From positions 1 to 34,534 of the forward strand of contig JAUNKJ010000003.1 in NCBI GenBank assembly GCA_030532785.1: 34,534 nt of DNA, given 5' to 3'. Shown here in pieces: positions 1 through 7,390 of this stretch. The notes below the pieces were generated by a model. The model worked only from the letters and a program-made list of their open reading frames with translations, was not told the DNA's origin and did no database searches. Made by a program: the position numbers and the translations under genes. Origin of the DNA: Cardiobacteriaceae bacterium (GTDB lineage: Bacteria; Pseudomonadota; Gammaproteobacteria; Cardiobacteriales; Cardiobacteriaceae). Position 1 is the first letter of the stretch; every line of letters begins with the position of its first letter.

Positions 1-1005
1 CCCATCCTCATCCCCGACATCCTCGACAAAACCCCCGAACAAATCGCCTTCGAAACCCGCGCCCCCCTCGCCTTCCAACCCGGCAGCGGCCTGCGCGTCG
101 ACATCGCCCGCTGCGACAACGGCACCCTAATCACCCCCAACCTCCTGCAAACACGCGACGAACACGGCGTCCGCCAACTCAAACCCGGCAGCCTCCTCAA
201 CATCGGCAAAGACGGCGCAGGCGAAATGCTCACCGCCAACGCCCGCCTCAAAGTCAACGCCGACGGCTCCGGCGAACTCCTGCGCAGCTACGACCAATAC
301 GCCATCAAAATCAAAGTCGAAGCCGACGGCAGCGGCACCTACATCGGCCCCGAAGGCAAAATCACCATCGACGGCCAAGGCGGCGGCGAATGGATCAGCG
401 GCACCCACATCATCCGCATCCAGCCCGACGGCGCAGGCGAATGGATCAACGGCGGCAACATCATCCGCATCAAAGCCGACGGCAGCGGCGAATGGATCGG
501 CACACAACGCCAGAAAAACCACGGCGACGGCACAGGCAGCCACGGCATCCCGGCAACAACCGTCGCCATGCCCCCGTGGCCGCCCGCGCCCAAAGTCGGC
601 AGCTTCGACCTCTTCCGCCCCTTCACCGTCCCCGGCGACATCTGCGGCTACCTCATCACCCTCGACGACAGCATCCTCTTCGACTTCGACAAATACCACC
701 TGCGCCCCGACGCCCTGCAAACCCTTGAAATTTTAGGCAAAGCCCTCGCGGACATCCGCGCCGAACACCTCGAAATCCGTGGCCACACCGACAGCAAAGG
801 CACCGACGAATACAACCAAACCCTCTCGGAAAAACGCGCACAAAGCGTCCTCGCCGACCTCAAACAACGCACCGGCATCGAAAACATCCACGCCCGTGGC
901 TACGGCGAAAGCCAACCCGTCGCCCCCAACGACATCGACGGCAAAGACTCCCCCGCCAACCGCCAACTCAACCGCCGCGTGGAAATATTCGTCAAAACGC
1001 AATAA
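1..1005 (+). CDS. OmpA-family outer-membrane/cell-wall protein, 5' truncated by window edge
   Basis: The frame is open from base 1, so the true start lies outside the window; 334 residues are visible. The C-terminal ~115 residues form an OmpA-like peptidoglycan-binding domain, with the sequence ILFDFDKYHLRPDA, the RGHTDSKGTDEYNQTLSEKRA motif and the closing NRQLNRRVEIFVK. Known OmpA domains bind diaminopimelate in the wall, so the protein probably tethers an envelope structure to peptidoglycan. Ahead of it lies a run of imperfect ~20-residue repeats of the form I-x-I-x-x-DGxGEWIxG (roughly bases 190-510), followed by a Gly/Pro-rich linker. The coding strand is very rich in C-ending codons. 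The repeat part is not a family I recognise. A link to a secretion system is possible but cannot be judged without the upstream genes. Confidence 0.85.
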   Translation, partial: PILIPDILDKTPEQIAFETRAPLAFQPGSGLRVDIARCDNGTLITPNLLQTRDEHGVRQLKPGSLLNIGKDGAGEMLTANARLKVNADGSGELLRSYDQYAIKIKVEADGSGTYIGPEGKITIDGQGGGEWISGTHIIRIQPDGAGEWINGGNIIRIKADGSGEWIGTQRQKNHGDGTGSHGIPATTVAMPPWPPAPKVGSFDLFRPFTVPGDICGYLITLDDSILFDFDKYHLRPDALQTLEILGKALADIRAEHLEIRGHTDSKGTDEYNQTLSEKRAQSVLADLKQRTGIENIHARGYGESQPVAPNDIDGKDSPANRQLNRRVEIFVKTQ

Positions 1006-1018
1006 CAAAAAACAGAGA

Positions 1019-1103
1019 AAAATAACCGATTTTTACCAACATCAAGCGCTTATCGTGAGAAAATTTATCGCAAAAAGCGCTTCATGATGAGAAAAATAAT
1101 CAT
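1019..1103 (+). repeat. AAGCGCTT palindromic repeat, copy 1
   Basis: Two exact AAGCGCTT octamers start at 1044 and 1075, 31 bp apart, with a GTGAGAAAATTTATCGC dyad between them. Both flanks carry related AT-rich ends, so this copy is nearly symmetrical. Confidence 0.85.
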
Positions 1104-1107
1104 ATTG

Positions 1108-1130
1108 TAGGATGGGCGTAAGCCCATGCG
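1108..1130. repeat. GTAGGATGGGC-type hairpin repeat
   Basis: The stem ATGGGC-gtaa-GCCCAT is preceded by GTAGG. The same unit appears inverted at 7391-7415, and relatives with GGTGGGC stems occur at 6534, 26948 and 31100. Confidence 0.7.
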
Positions 1131-1171
1131 GTAACAAAATATCCATAAACCGCATGAGATCCGCCCTCACC

Positions 1172-1468
1172 CTACAAGTCTTCAAAACCCATGTCAGACA
1201 TATCGCGCGCGCCATGCAAAATCCGCACGATGCGTATCCCATCGTCGCCATATTCGAAAAAAATGACATAGCGGCGAAAAGGGCAGGCGCGAATATTGTC
1301 GGCCAGTTCGGGGCGCAAGCGCCAAGCGAGGGGATTGTCCGCAATGCGGCGGCATTGCTCGCGCAATTCGCGCACAAAGCGCAAGGCATTGGCTGGCTGA
1401 TCCTCGGCGATGTAATCGGCAATGCTCTCCAAATCCGCCTCGGCAAGCGGACTAAAAAACAGCTGCAT
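1172..1468 (-). CDS. parE: ParE/RelE-family type II toxin
   Basis: A 98-residue protein starting [20 protein letters not shown], with the compact alpha-alpha-beta layout of ParE/RelE toxins and the typical ends RRYVIFFEY and IRIVRILHGARDM. Members inhibit gyrase (ParE) or cleave mRNA (RelE); the sequence looks more like ParE, but the target cannot be decided by eye. The ATG overlaps the stop codon of the antitoxin gene by one base (TGATG), so the two genes are translationally coupled with the antitoxin first, as in parDE operons. The 3' end runs up to a hairpin repeat. I chose the ATG at 1468 over a TTG one codon upstream because of this overlap. Confidence 0.85.
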   Translation of the reverse strand: MQLFFSPLAEADLESIADYIAEDQPANALRFVRELREQCRRIADNPLAWRLRPELADNIRACPFRRYVIFFEYGDDGIRIVRILHGARDMSDMGFEDL

Positions 1469-1725
1469 CAACGCGATACCTTGTCCGCATACTTGTTTTC
1501 CAAACGCGCGAACACGGCATCTGCATCCCTGCCCGTGCCGCTCGCCTGCCCGGCAGCAATCGCATGGCGCAAGGCATCGAGTTCCGCCTGCCTGCGTATT
1601 TCCTGTTCCTCAAGCAAACGCAACCCGGCGCGCACCACTTCGCTGGCGTTGTTAAAGCGCCCGCTTTGCACTTGCTCGCGGACGAAGGTTTCAAAATGAT
1701 TGCCCAGGGCAACACTGGTCGGCAT
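1468..1725 (-). CDS. parD: ParD-type ribbon-helix-helix antitoxin
   Basis: An 85-residue protein starting [19 protein letters not shown]. It has the ribbon-helix-helix DNA-binding pattern of ParD (beta strand TSVALG, then [27 protein letters not shown]) and a C-terminal helical tail that would wrap the toxin. Family members bind their own promoter and neutralise ParE. The ATG at 1725 follows a GGGAGA ribosome site six bases upstream, which is preferred over an in-frame start 13 codons earlier that would lie in AT-rich promoter-like DNA. The gene directly precedes and overlaps the toxin gene. An autoregulatory operator is expected in 1726-1770 but I cannot define it. Confidence 0.85.
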   Translation of the reverse strand: MPTSVALGNHFETFVREQVQSGRFNNASEVVRAGLRLLEEQEIRRQAELDALRHAIAAGQASGTGRDADAVFARLENKYADKVSR

Positions 1726-1803
1726 GAGATTCTCCCAATAATTATTAACTATTATTATGGACAAGCATCATCGCGACCGTCAAAAAAACATAAAATATAA
1801 TGA

Positions 1804-1887
1804 AATAATCATTTTTTCCCATCGTGAAGCGTTTTGCGTGAGAAAATTTATCACGATAAGCGCTTGATGATGAGAAAAAACCACCAT
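1804..1887 (+). repeat. AAGCGCTT palindromic repeat, copy 2
   Basis: The left octamer is degenerate (AAGCGTTT) and the right one is exact. The left end ATTTTTTCCCAT mirrors the right end GAGAAAAAACCACCAT, giving inverted ends. Confidence 0.8.
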
Positions 1888-1927
1888 ATCGATACGCAAG
1901 CGAATTGCGCCAGCCGAAAGACGCTTG

Positions 1928-2102
1928 TGGCAAACGTAAGGGGGGGCATCGGAACCCACCGTCGCGCAGCGATAGCAGGGACGTTGCCTGCAACGTTCGC
2001 CCCGAATACAACGTCGAATCCGTAGGGTGGGTGTTAACCCACCGCTTGCCCGCAGGACAGGATTGTAGGTTGGTGGTGAGCGCAGCGAACCCCAACCTAC
2101 GG
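1928..2102. repeat. Cluster of hairpin repeats (GTAGGGTGGG and GTAGGTTGG types)
   Basis: The stretch holds GTAGGGTGGGTGTTAACCCACC, with arms GGTGGGT and ACCCACC around 2023-2042, a second hairpin with GTAGGTTGG and CCAACCTAC arms around 2066-2101, and an internal inverted pair around GACGTTGCCTGCAACGTT. A 7-G run lies at about 1939-1945. No coding gene is convincing here; this explains most of the 491-bp gap after parD. Confidence 0.6.
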
Positions 2103-2116
2103 ATTTACCTCTGTTC

Positions 2117-2164
2117 GATGATGCTGGCAAAGACCGGCAAAAGCATCGAATTGCATGTGCCATA
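2117..2164 (+). pseudogene. Relic of the 3' end of an HTH antitoxin gene
   Basis: This stretch reads MMLAKTGKSIELHVP-stop in one frame. It matches the last codons of the antitoxin gene ending at 3874: over 51 bases (2117-2167 against 3826-3876) 47 are identical by hand alignment. Nothing upstream encodes the rest of the antitoxin, because the preceding sequence is hairpin repeat. It is a leftover of a second copy of that gene, cut off by repeat insertion or by a partial duplication. Confidence 0.75.
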
Positions 2165-2167
2165 AAC

Positions 2168-2200
2168 GACAAAAGCCGGACATTTGTCCGGCTTTTGTCT
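2168..2200. terminator. Bidirectional Rho-independent terminator
   Basis: A 15-bp perfect stem (GACAAAAGCCGGACA and its complement) with a short TT loop, flanked by A and T runs on both sides. It lies just past the stop of the minus-strand secreted protein gene at 2217. Confidence 0.85.
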
Positions 2201-2216
2201 GAGCATTTTCCCAACT

Positions 2217-2921
2217 TCAGAATTTGATGTTTTCCGTGGCCTGTTGTGCTTGCTGCTTGGCGGCTTCGGCTTCTTGATTTTTTGCCGCTTCTATCGCTTT
2301 TTCAAAAGCCTCATCTGCGGCCTTAACGGCTTTGGGGTCTGCCAAAACACGATGAATTCTAGCCCATGGCCCAGCGTTATCCACACCTCCTGCCGCAAAT
2401 AAATCTTTACCGGCATGTAAGGTATAAGAATAACCTTTTTCTAAGGAACAATCGCCCCAGCAGGCTGCGATATCGAAATCACCATTAATATAGTCAATTT
2501 TGGAATCCTTTCCTTTAGGAGCTTCATGGGTGGGCGTGCCGTATTTTTCCAATAGTTTTGCGTAGATATTTTCAAGAAATGTTTTTTTATCTGTATCAGG
2601 CAAATTATCAGGATAATCAATGTTTCTTTCACTGATAATGACATCAACCTTGTCGTGAACAATTAAATTGATATCTTCTTTGGTATCGATTCTCCGACAG
2701 TAAAATTGTTTGCTGTGCACGACGTCATAGCCTCTTGCTTTTTTGCTCTCGACGTCGAAATTGCCGTTTGTGCATTTTTCTTTTAACAAGGCGATGGCTT
2801 CTTTTTCGCTCATCCCGAGCTTGAAGCCTTCTATGTCAAAATCCGCGACGCTTGCGGGGGGGGGGGACGCCAGCGCACTTGCAACAGCCAGGGCCAGTGT
2901 GCTAAGGAAGATTTTCTTCAT
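2217..2921 (-). CDS. AT-rich secreted protein of unknown function, likely phase-variable
   Basis: A 234-residue protein with a clear signal peptide (MKKIFLSTLALAVASALA, probable cleavage after residue 18). The mature part begins SPPPASVADFDIEGFKLGMSEKEAIALLKEKC, has paired cysteines (CWGDC) and ends in an Ala/Gln/Glu/Lys-rich helix that may form a coiled coil. I do not recognise a family. Ser19-Pro22 are encoded by T followed by 11 consecutive C, where slippage by one base would shift the frame straight after the signal peptide. The start at 2921 has an AAGGA ribosome site. The central part is about 30% G+C (18 of 60 in 2581-2640), far below neighbouring genes, which suggests transfer. Confidence 0.8.
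   Translation of the reverse strand: MKKIFLSTLALAVASALASPPPASVADFDIEGFKLGMSEKEAIALLKEKCTNGNFDVESKKARGYDVVHSKQFYCRRIDTKEDINLIVHDKVDVIISERNIDYPDNLPDTDKKTFLENIYAKLLEKYGTPTHEAPKGKDSKIDYINGDFDIAACWGDCSLEKGYSYTLHAGKDLFAAGGVDNAGPWARIHRVLADPKAVKAADEAFEKAIEAAKNQEAEAAKQQAQQATENIKF
2856..2866 (-). repeat. 11-base poly-C (coding strand) homopolymer tract
   Basis: Eleven G on the plus strand, inside codons 19-22 of the secreted protein gene. Homopolymers of this length are known slipped-strand hot spots. The present length keeps the gene in frame. Confidence 0.8.
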
Positions 2922-3078
2922 GAGTTTTTCCTTGAATGTTTTGGGATTATCCCGAAGACGGGATGGGCAAAATATAAGAGCAACGGCGGCACTTAGCAAT
3001 GCTTTTTTGTGCGTGGCGTGTTTTGCCGCGAAATACCACATGTAAAAATACGATTTCTCATTATTTTTTAATTTCAAT

Positions 3079-3156
3079 TGTATTTTTCCCATCAATAAGC
3101 GCTTATGGTGAGAAAATTTCTCATCATAAGCGCTTTGTTGCGGTAAATTTTCTCAC
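3079..3156 (+). repeat. AAGCGCTT palindromic repeat, copy 3
   Basis: Two exact octamers 31 bp apart flank a perfect GAGAAAATTTCTC dyad. It lies in the gap between the secreted protein gene and the second toxin gene, upstream of both. Confidence 0.85.
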
Positions 3157-3213
3157 GAATGAAATACCACATCCTTTTGACAGATCTTCACCTGCGCGTA
3201 TAAAATTTGATAC

Positions 3214-3564
3214 ATGAAAATGCCCCGTGAAAAACCCTTGGAATGGCGCGGCAGCTCACTGGAAGACCTGAAGACCTTCCCCGAACAAGCCATTCGCCAC
3301 TTTGGCTTCGAACTGCACGCCATCCAGCACGGCCTCGAACCCACAGACTGGAAACCCATGCAAAATCTGGGCAGTGGCATCATGGAATTGCGCAAAAAAC
3401 TGCCGGATGGCGCTTACCGCGTCGTATACGTCGCCAAATTCGCACGGGCAATTTTCGTATTGCACGCCTTCCAAAAGAAAACCCAGGCAACCGCGCGTCG
3501 CGATATTGCCATCATCAAGGCGCAATATCAGGCACTGCGCAAGGAGTTGGACGATGAAAATTGA
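3214..3564 (+). CDS. RelE/HigB-like toxin (phage Gp49-like family)
   Basis: A 116-residue protein with the layout of the HigB-2/Gp49-like toxins: WRGSSLEDLKTFPEQAIRHFGFEL near the start, the central IMELRKKLPDGAYRVVYVAKF and the conserved IFVLHAFQKKTQATARRDIAIIKAQY near the C-terminus. Known members are ribosome-dependent mRNA interferases. The gene order, toxin before antitoxin, is typical of higBA and relBE-reversed systems, and the antitoxin gene overlaps its 3' end by 11 bases. The ATG at 3214 is used here, but a second ATG at 3220 is equally possible; neither has a strong ribosome site. Confidence 0.85.
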   Translation: MKMPREKPLEWRGSSLEDLKTFPEQAIRHFGFELHAIQHGLEPTDWKPMQNLGSGIMELRKKLPDGAYRVVYVAKFARAIFVLHAFQKKTQATARRDIAIIKAQYQALRKELDDEN

Positions 3565-3874
3565 AACGCACACCAGCCACATCACCCCGCCGGGCGGCAA
3601 CGTCTTCGCTGACCTCGGTTTTGCCGAGGAAGAAGCTGCGCGCCTCAAGGCCGCGAGCGAAGCCGTCATTCAGGCCAAACTCACCCTTATGCACTGCGTG
3701 GGCGACTGGATCGCCGACAACGGCCTCAAACAGGCCGACGCCGCGCAAATCCTCGGTATCAGCCGCCCGCGCGTCTCCGATGTCGTCAATATGAAAACCG
3801 GCAAATTCACCCTCGATGCCTTGGTGATGATGTTGGCGAAGACCGGCAAAAGCATCGAATTGCATGTGCAGTAA
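3554..3874 (+). CDS. HTH (XRE-type) antitoxin
   Basis: A 106-residue protein. The C-terminal half carries a helix-turn-helix (LKQADAAQILGISRPRVSDVVNMKTGKFTLDALVMML) like that of the HigA-type antitoxins paired with Gp49-like toxins. The N-terminal part (GGNVFADLGFAEEEAARLKAASEAV) is the usual segment of this antitoxin family. It probably neutralises the toxin encoded just upstream and represses the shared promoter. The start at 3554 lies inside the toxin gene, giving translational coupling. Its last 15 codons are also present as a relic at 2117-2164. Confidence 0.88.
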   Translation: MKIETHTSHITPPGGNVFADLGFAEEEAARLKAASEAVIQAKLTLMHCVGDWIADNGLKQADAAQILGISRPRVSDVVNMKTGKFTLDALVMMLAKTGKSIELHVQ

Positions 3875-3888
3875 ACATTTATTGTTAT

Positions 3889-3974
3889 TTTTTGTTTGTT
3901 TTTTACCATGATGAAGCGCTTTGTGTGAGAAATTTTCTCATCATAAGCGCTTCATGATGAGAAAATTTCCCACC
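3889..3974 (+). repeat. AAGCGCTT palindromic repeat, copy 4
   Basis: Left end GTTTTTTACCATGATG, two exact octamers 31 bp apart, and right end GATGAGAAAATTTCCCAC. Confidence 0.85.
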
Positions 3975-3993
3975 ACACCCTGCAAGCCAAACT

Positions 3994-4010
3994 CATGAAT
4001 AACATTCATG
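3994..4010. promoter_or_regulatory. MetR operator upstream of metE
   Basis: CATGAATAACATTCATG is a perfect 17-bp dyad and contains TGAA-N5-TTCA, the known MetR binding consensus. It lies about 80 bp before the metE start. A possible -10 (TAAGAT) is at 4054-4059 with no good -35, as expected for an activated promoter. MetR, with homocysteine as co-effector, activates metE in enteric bacteria. Confidence 0.75.
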
Positions 4011-4090
4011 AAACAATGCAGATTTACCATTATCGTTCATTTTTCCTTTGCCGTAAGATGTGCGCTTTCTTCATCTGACAGGACATCATC

Positions 4091-6370
4091 ATGACCAAGA
4101 TTCATAACCTGGGCTTCCCGCGCGTGGGGGCGAAACGCGAGCTGAAATTCGCGCAAGAGGCTTACTGGAAAGGCGAAAAGAGCGCTGATGAACTCCTCGC
4201 GGTGGCCAAGGCGCTGCGTGCGCGCCATTGGCAGGATCAGGCGGGGCTGGATTTGGTGCCGGTGGGCGATTTTACCCTTTATGATCATGTTCTTGACATG
4301 AGCCAGACGCTGGGCAATCTGCCCAGGCGCGCTTATGAGGGCGGCGGCGATGAGCTCGATGCCTTTTTCCGCACCGCGCGCGGCCGCAGCCCGATTGACC
4401 AAAACGCGGGCGGGGTGGCTGCGAGCGACATGACCAAATGGTTTAACAGCAATTATCACTACATCGTCCCCGAGTTCAGCAAAGGCACCACTTTTACCTT
4501 GAATCCCAAGCGCTTGCTTGATCAAATTGAAGAAGCGAAAGCGGCGGGCGTTGCCTTCAAGCCGGTGATTGTCGGCCCCGTGACTTATCTCTGGCTCGGC
4601 AAGGAAAAGGATGATTCCAACCGTCTGGATTTGCTCGAAAAGCTGCTGCCGGTCTATGACGATTTGCTCAACCGCCTCGCCGCCGCCGGAGCCGAATGGG
4701 TGCAAATCGATGAGCCTTGCCTCGTGACTACCCTCAATCAGGATTGGCGTCACGCCTTCAAAACCGCGTACCACGAATTGCAGCGCACCGCGCCCAAGAT
4801 TCTCCTCGCCACCTATTTCTCCAGCCTTGCGGATAACCTTGATCTGGTGCGCGATGTGCCGGTGAACGGCGTGCATTTGGACGTCGTCAATGCGGCGAAA
4901 GAAGTGAACCAACTTGTTGATTGGCTGCCGGAAACCAAGGTGCTGTCGCTCGGCGTCATCGACGGTCGCAACATCTGGAAAGCGGATTTGAACCGCATTC
5001 TCGATTTGCTGGAGCCGATTGCCGAGCGCCTGGGCGACCGTCTGTGGATTGCGCCTTCCTCCTCGCTGCTCCACGTTCCCGTCGACCTCGAGCAGGAAGA
5101 CGAACTCGACCCCGAAATCAAATCGTGGTTCGCCTTTGCCAAACAAAAACTCGACGAACTGCGCATCCTGAAAAAAGCGCTCAACGACGGCCGCGCCAGC
5201 GTCAAGGCGGAACTGGATGCCAACGCCAAAGCCATCGAGAGCCGCAAAAACTCGCCGCGCGTCCACAACGCCCAAGTCGCCGAGCGCGTCAACGCCGTGA
5301 CCGCCGACATGGCCGACCGCCAGTCTCCCTACGCCGAACGCGCGAAAAAACAGCACGATGCGCTGAAACTGCCGCTTTTCCCCACCACCACCATCGGCTC
5401 CTTCCCGCAAACGGCTGAAATCCGCAAATACCGCAGCGACTTCCGCAAAGGCACCCTGTCGGAAGCCGACTACATCGCCGCCATGCGCGCCGACATCGAC
5501 AACTGCGTCGCCATCCAGCAGGAACTCGGCATCGACGTCCTCGTCCACGGCGAAGCCGAGCGCAACGACATGGTCGAATACTTCGGCGAACAACTCGACG
5601 GCTACGTCTTCACCCGCTTCGCCTGGGTGCAATCCTACGGCTCGCGCTGCGTCAAACCGCCCATCATCTTCGGCGACGTCTCCCGCCCCAAAGCCATGAC
5701 CGTCCCCTGGAGCCAATACGCGCAATCGCTCACCGGGCGCAAAATGAAAGCCATGCTCACCGGCCCCGTCACCATCTTGAACTGGTCCTTCGTGCGTGAC
5801 GACCAACCGCGCGCCGACACCTGCCTGCAAATCGCGCTCGCCATCCGTGACGAAGTGCAAGACCTTGAAAAAGCAGGCCTCACCGTCATCCAAATCGACG
5901 AACCCGCGCTGCGCGAAGGCCTGCCGCTGAAACGCGACGAATGGCAAGCCTACCTCGACTGGGCGGTGCGCGCCTTCCGCATCAGCGCCAACGGTGTCGC
6001 CGACGAAACGCAAATCCACACCCACATGTGCTACAGCGAATTCAACGACATCATGCAAGCCATCGCCGACCTCGACGCCGACGTCATCACCATCGAAACC
6101 TCGCGCTCCGACATGGAACTGCTCGAAGCCTTCGACACCTTCAAATACCCCAACGAAATCGGCCCCGGCGTCTACGACATCCACTCGCCCAACGTCCCCA
6201 GCGTGGAAGCCATGGTCGATTTGATGGAAAAAGCGCTGAAACGCATCCCCAAAGAACGCCTGTGGGTCAACCCCGACTGCGGCCTCAAAACCCGCGCCTG
6301 GCCGGAAACCAAAGCCGCACTCGCGAACATGGTGCAAGCCGCGAAAATCCTGCGCGAAAAACAAGGCTAA
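4091..6370 (+). CDS. metE: 5-methyltetrahydropteroyltriglutamate-homocysteine methyltransferase (cobalamin-independent methionine synthase)
   Basis: A 759-residue protein, the usual length for MetE. It makes methionine by transferring the methyl group of 5-methyl-tetrahydropteroyl-polyglutamate to homocysteine without B12. The N-terminal barrel opens with [23 protein letters not shown]. The C-terminal catalytic barrel starts at [19 protein letters not shown] and holds the zinc/homocysteine motifs [37 protein letters not shown] (zinc His and Cys) and [10 protein letters not shown] (zinc Cys). The start has AGGA ribosome-site bases 10 bp upstream. The gene stands alone between a MetR dyad and a strong terminator. 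Third-position base use switches from G-rich in the first half to C-rich in the second. Confidence 0.98.
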   Translation: MTKIHNLGFPRVGAKRELKFAQEAYWKGEKSADELLAVAKALRARHWQDQAGLDLVPVGDFTLYDHVLDMSQTLGNLPRRAYEGGGDELDAFFRTARGRSPIDQNAGGVAASDMTKWFNSNYHYIVPEFSKGTTFTLNPKRLLDQIEEAKAAGVAFKPVIVGPVTYLWLGKEKDDSNRLDLLEKLLPVYDDLLNRLAAAGAEWVQIDEPCLVTTLNQDWRHAFKTAYHELQRTAPKILLATYFSSLADNLDLVRDVPVNGVHLDVVNAAKEVNQLVDWLPETKVLSLGVIDGRNIWKADLNRILDLLEPIAERLGDRLWIAPSSSLLHVPVDLEQEDELDPEIKSWFAFAKQKLDELRILKKALNDGRASVKAELDANAKAIESRKNSPRVHNAQVAERVNAVTADMADRQSPYAERAKKQHDALKLPLFPTTTIGSFPQTAEIRKYRSDFRKGTLSEADYIAAMRADIDNCVAIQQELGIDVLVHGEAERNDMVEYFGEQLDGYVFTRFAWVQSYGSRCVKPPIIFGDVSRPKAMTVPWSQYAQSLTGRKMKAMLTGPVTILNWSFVRDDQPRADTCLQIALAIRDEVQDLEKAGLTVIQIDEPALREGLPLKRDEWQAYLDWAVRAFRISANGVADETQIHTHMCYSEFNDIMQAIADLDADVITIETSRSDMELLEAFDTFKYPNEIGPGVYDIHSPNVPSVEAMVDLMEKALKRIPKERLWVNPDCGLKTRAWPETKAALANMVQAAKILREKQG

Positions 6371-6382
6371 GCGCGTCTCTTG

Positions 6383-6420
6383 GCAAACAAAAAACCGCCT
6401 GCGGGCGGTTTTTTGTTTGC
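6383..6420. terminator. Rho-independent terminator of metE
   Basis: A 17-bp perfect stem centred on CCGCC-tgcg-GGCGG with flanking A and T runs, 13 bases after the metE stop. Confidence 0.92.
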
Positions 6421-6441
6421 GACTTGTATGTTATGAAATGG

Positions 6442-6530
6442 TCAAAAATAGTGATTTTTTGCCATCATGAAGCGCTTACCGTGGGAAAACTTCTCACAGA
6501 AAGCGCTTATCAATGATAAAATTTCTCACG
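6442..6530 (+). repeat. AAGCGCTT palindromic repeat, copy 5
   Basis: Left end AAAAATAGTGATTTTTTGCC, two exact octamers, and right end GATAAAATTTCTCAC. Confidence 0.85.
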
Positions 6531-6533
6531 GCA

Positions 6534-6563
6534 TCCGTAGGGTGGGCTTTAGCCCACCAATAC
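6534..6563. repeat. GTAGGGTGGGC hairpin repeat
   Basis: GTAGGGTGGGCTTTAGCCCACC with a GGTGGGC/GCCCACC stem. It directly abuts the AAGCGCTT repeat and lies just upstream of the AT-rich gene. Confidence 0.7.
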
Positions 6564-6614
6564 GTTGGCACGAAGTTTTAACATCAAATTGGCATAAATG
6601 CTCGGGAGGAAATA

Positions 6615-7049
6615 ATGTCTGATATGCCCACACCACCAGAAGCAGAAGATTTGATCATTATTGAAAACAATCCTGACTATATAATGTTTTTAGAAAGAAA
6701 AAGCGTTAAAGAAATAGAAATTTCATTAGATAACTCAGAAAAAATAAAAGTCTTGCAAGCCTGGACATTGATTCAAAACAAGGATCCCTATTTTTATGAA
6801 ACCTCTCTTACAACAGAGGAAAAAGAATTGGTATATGAAATCATGGATCTATCTTATTACAACTGTGAAGAGGAAAAAAGCCTTTCCATTATTCAATGGT
6901 ATTACAATGAAAATTCAAAAGTCATTAACTATCTATTCAATGAAGAAAGAGCGTGGGACAGATTCAGTCCTATTACAAAAAACACCGTTGGACACGTATT
7001 ATTTGAAGTTATCAAAAAATCTTATGAAAACAACAAAAAACGTCGTTAA
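6615..7049 (+). CDS. AT-rich orphan protein of unknown function
   Basis: A 144-residue protein without signal peptide or membrane segment. It is acidic in the first half (PPEAEDLIIIENNPDYIMFLE) and has a basic tail (KKSYENNKKRR). I do not recognise it. A strong GGGAGG ribosome site lies six bases before the ATG and supports real translation. Sampled base composition is about 23-30% G+C, against 55-60% in the genes on either side, so it was probably acquired. It is bracketed by hairpin repeats, as expected for inserted cargo. Small, acidic, AT-rich orphans of this kind are often immunity proteins of contact-dependent or type VI toxins, but no toxin gene is visible here and that role is only a guess. 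Confidence 0.75.
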   Translation: MSDMPTPPEAEDLIIIENNPDYIMFLERKSVKEIEISLDNSEKIKVLQAWTLIQNKDPYFYETSLTTEEKELVYEIMDLSYYNCEEEKSLSIIQWYYNENSKVINYLFNEERAWDRFSPITKNTVGHVLFEVIKKSYENNKKRR

Positions 7050-7071
7050 TCATCTATAAGATGGGTAGGTT

Positions 7072-7161
7072 GTAGGCTGGGTTAGTTGCGTAGCAACGTA
7101 ACCCAGCAAAGGCTTCGAATATCGCGCTGGGTTACGCGGCGTTGCCGCTAACCCAGCCTAC
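7072..7161. repeat. Twin-hairpin repeat with GTAGGCTGGGTTA inverted ends
   Basis: A 90-bp unit with perfect 13-bp terminal inverted repeats. Each end is itself a hairpin: GCTGGGTTA-gttgc-gta-gcaac-GTAACCCAGC on the left and GCTGGGTTA..CGCGGCGTTGCCGC..TAACCCAGC on the right. The layout matches BIME/REP doublets. Confidence 0.75.
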
Positions 7162-7214
7162 GAATCTGGGCAATGCCGCACAGAGATGATGATTTGACGC
7201 ATCATTTATTTGAT

Positions 7215-7267
7215 GTCGGCCACAAAGTGGCCGACCTACAGTAACGGTGGGTTGACACCCACCCTAC
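7215..7267. repeat. Two adjacent hairpin repeats
   Basis: GTCGGCCAC-aaa-GTGGCCGAC (7215-7235) is followed by GTAACGGTGGGTTGACACCCACC (7241-7267). The latter type recurs at 9873 and 31074. Confidence 0.7.
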
Positions 7268-7281
7268 GATACCAAGGCAAC

Positions 7282-7372
7282 GTAGGTACGGTTAGGCGCG
7301 TAGCGCCGTAACCGTACATTTTCAAAATATTTTTCTGTACGGTTACGCGCCTTTGGCGCTAACCGTACCTAC
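7282..7372. repeat. Twin-hairpin repeat with GTAGGTACGGTTA inverted ends
   Basis: A 91-bp unit with perfect 13-bp terminal inverted repeats and an inner hairpin in each arm (GGCGCGTAGCGCC; CGCGCCTTTGGCGC). The central spacer is AT-rich. The same element is at 30973-31061 and a partial one at 27008-27043. Confidence 0.8.
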
Positions 7373-7390
7373 AAATCGCTTCGCGATACC

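Noticed and set aside
1745-2214. Overlapping minus-strand ORFs between parD and the secreted protein gene
   Set aside because: They run through the AAGCGCTT repeat, hairpin repeats and the terminator, have no ribosome sites and encode no recognisable domains.
3875-4090. SAM- or cobalamin-type riboswitch before metE
   Set aside because: The leader is short, holds an AAGCGCTT repeat and a MetR dyad, and shows none of the conserved riboswitch elements.
4037-6364. A 775-codon open frame antisense to metE, with similar long antisense frames opposite norB (14411-16723) and pflB (31627-33315)
   Set aside because: They are mirror frames caused by biased third positions in GC-rich genes. Their proteins have low-complexity, family-less sequence, while the sense frames are textbook enzymes.
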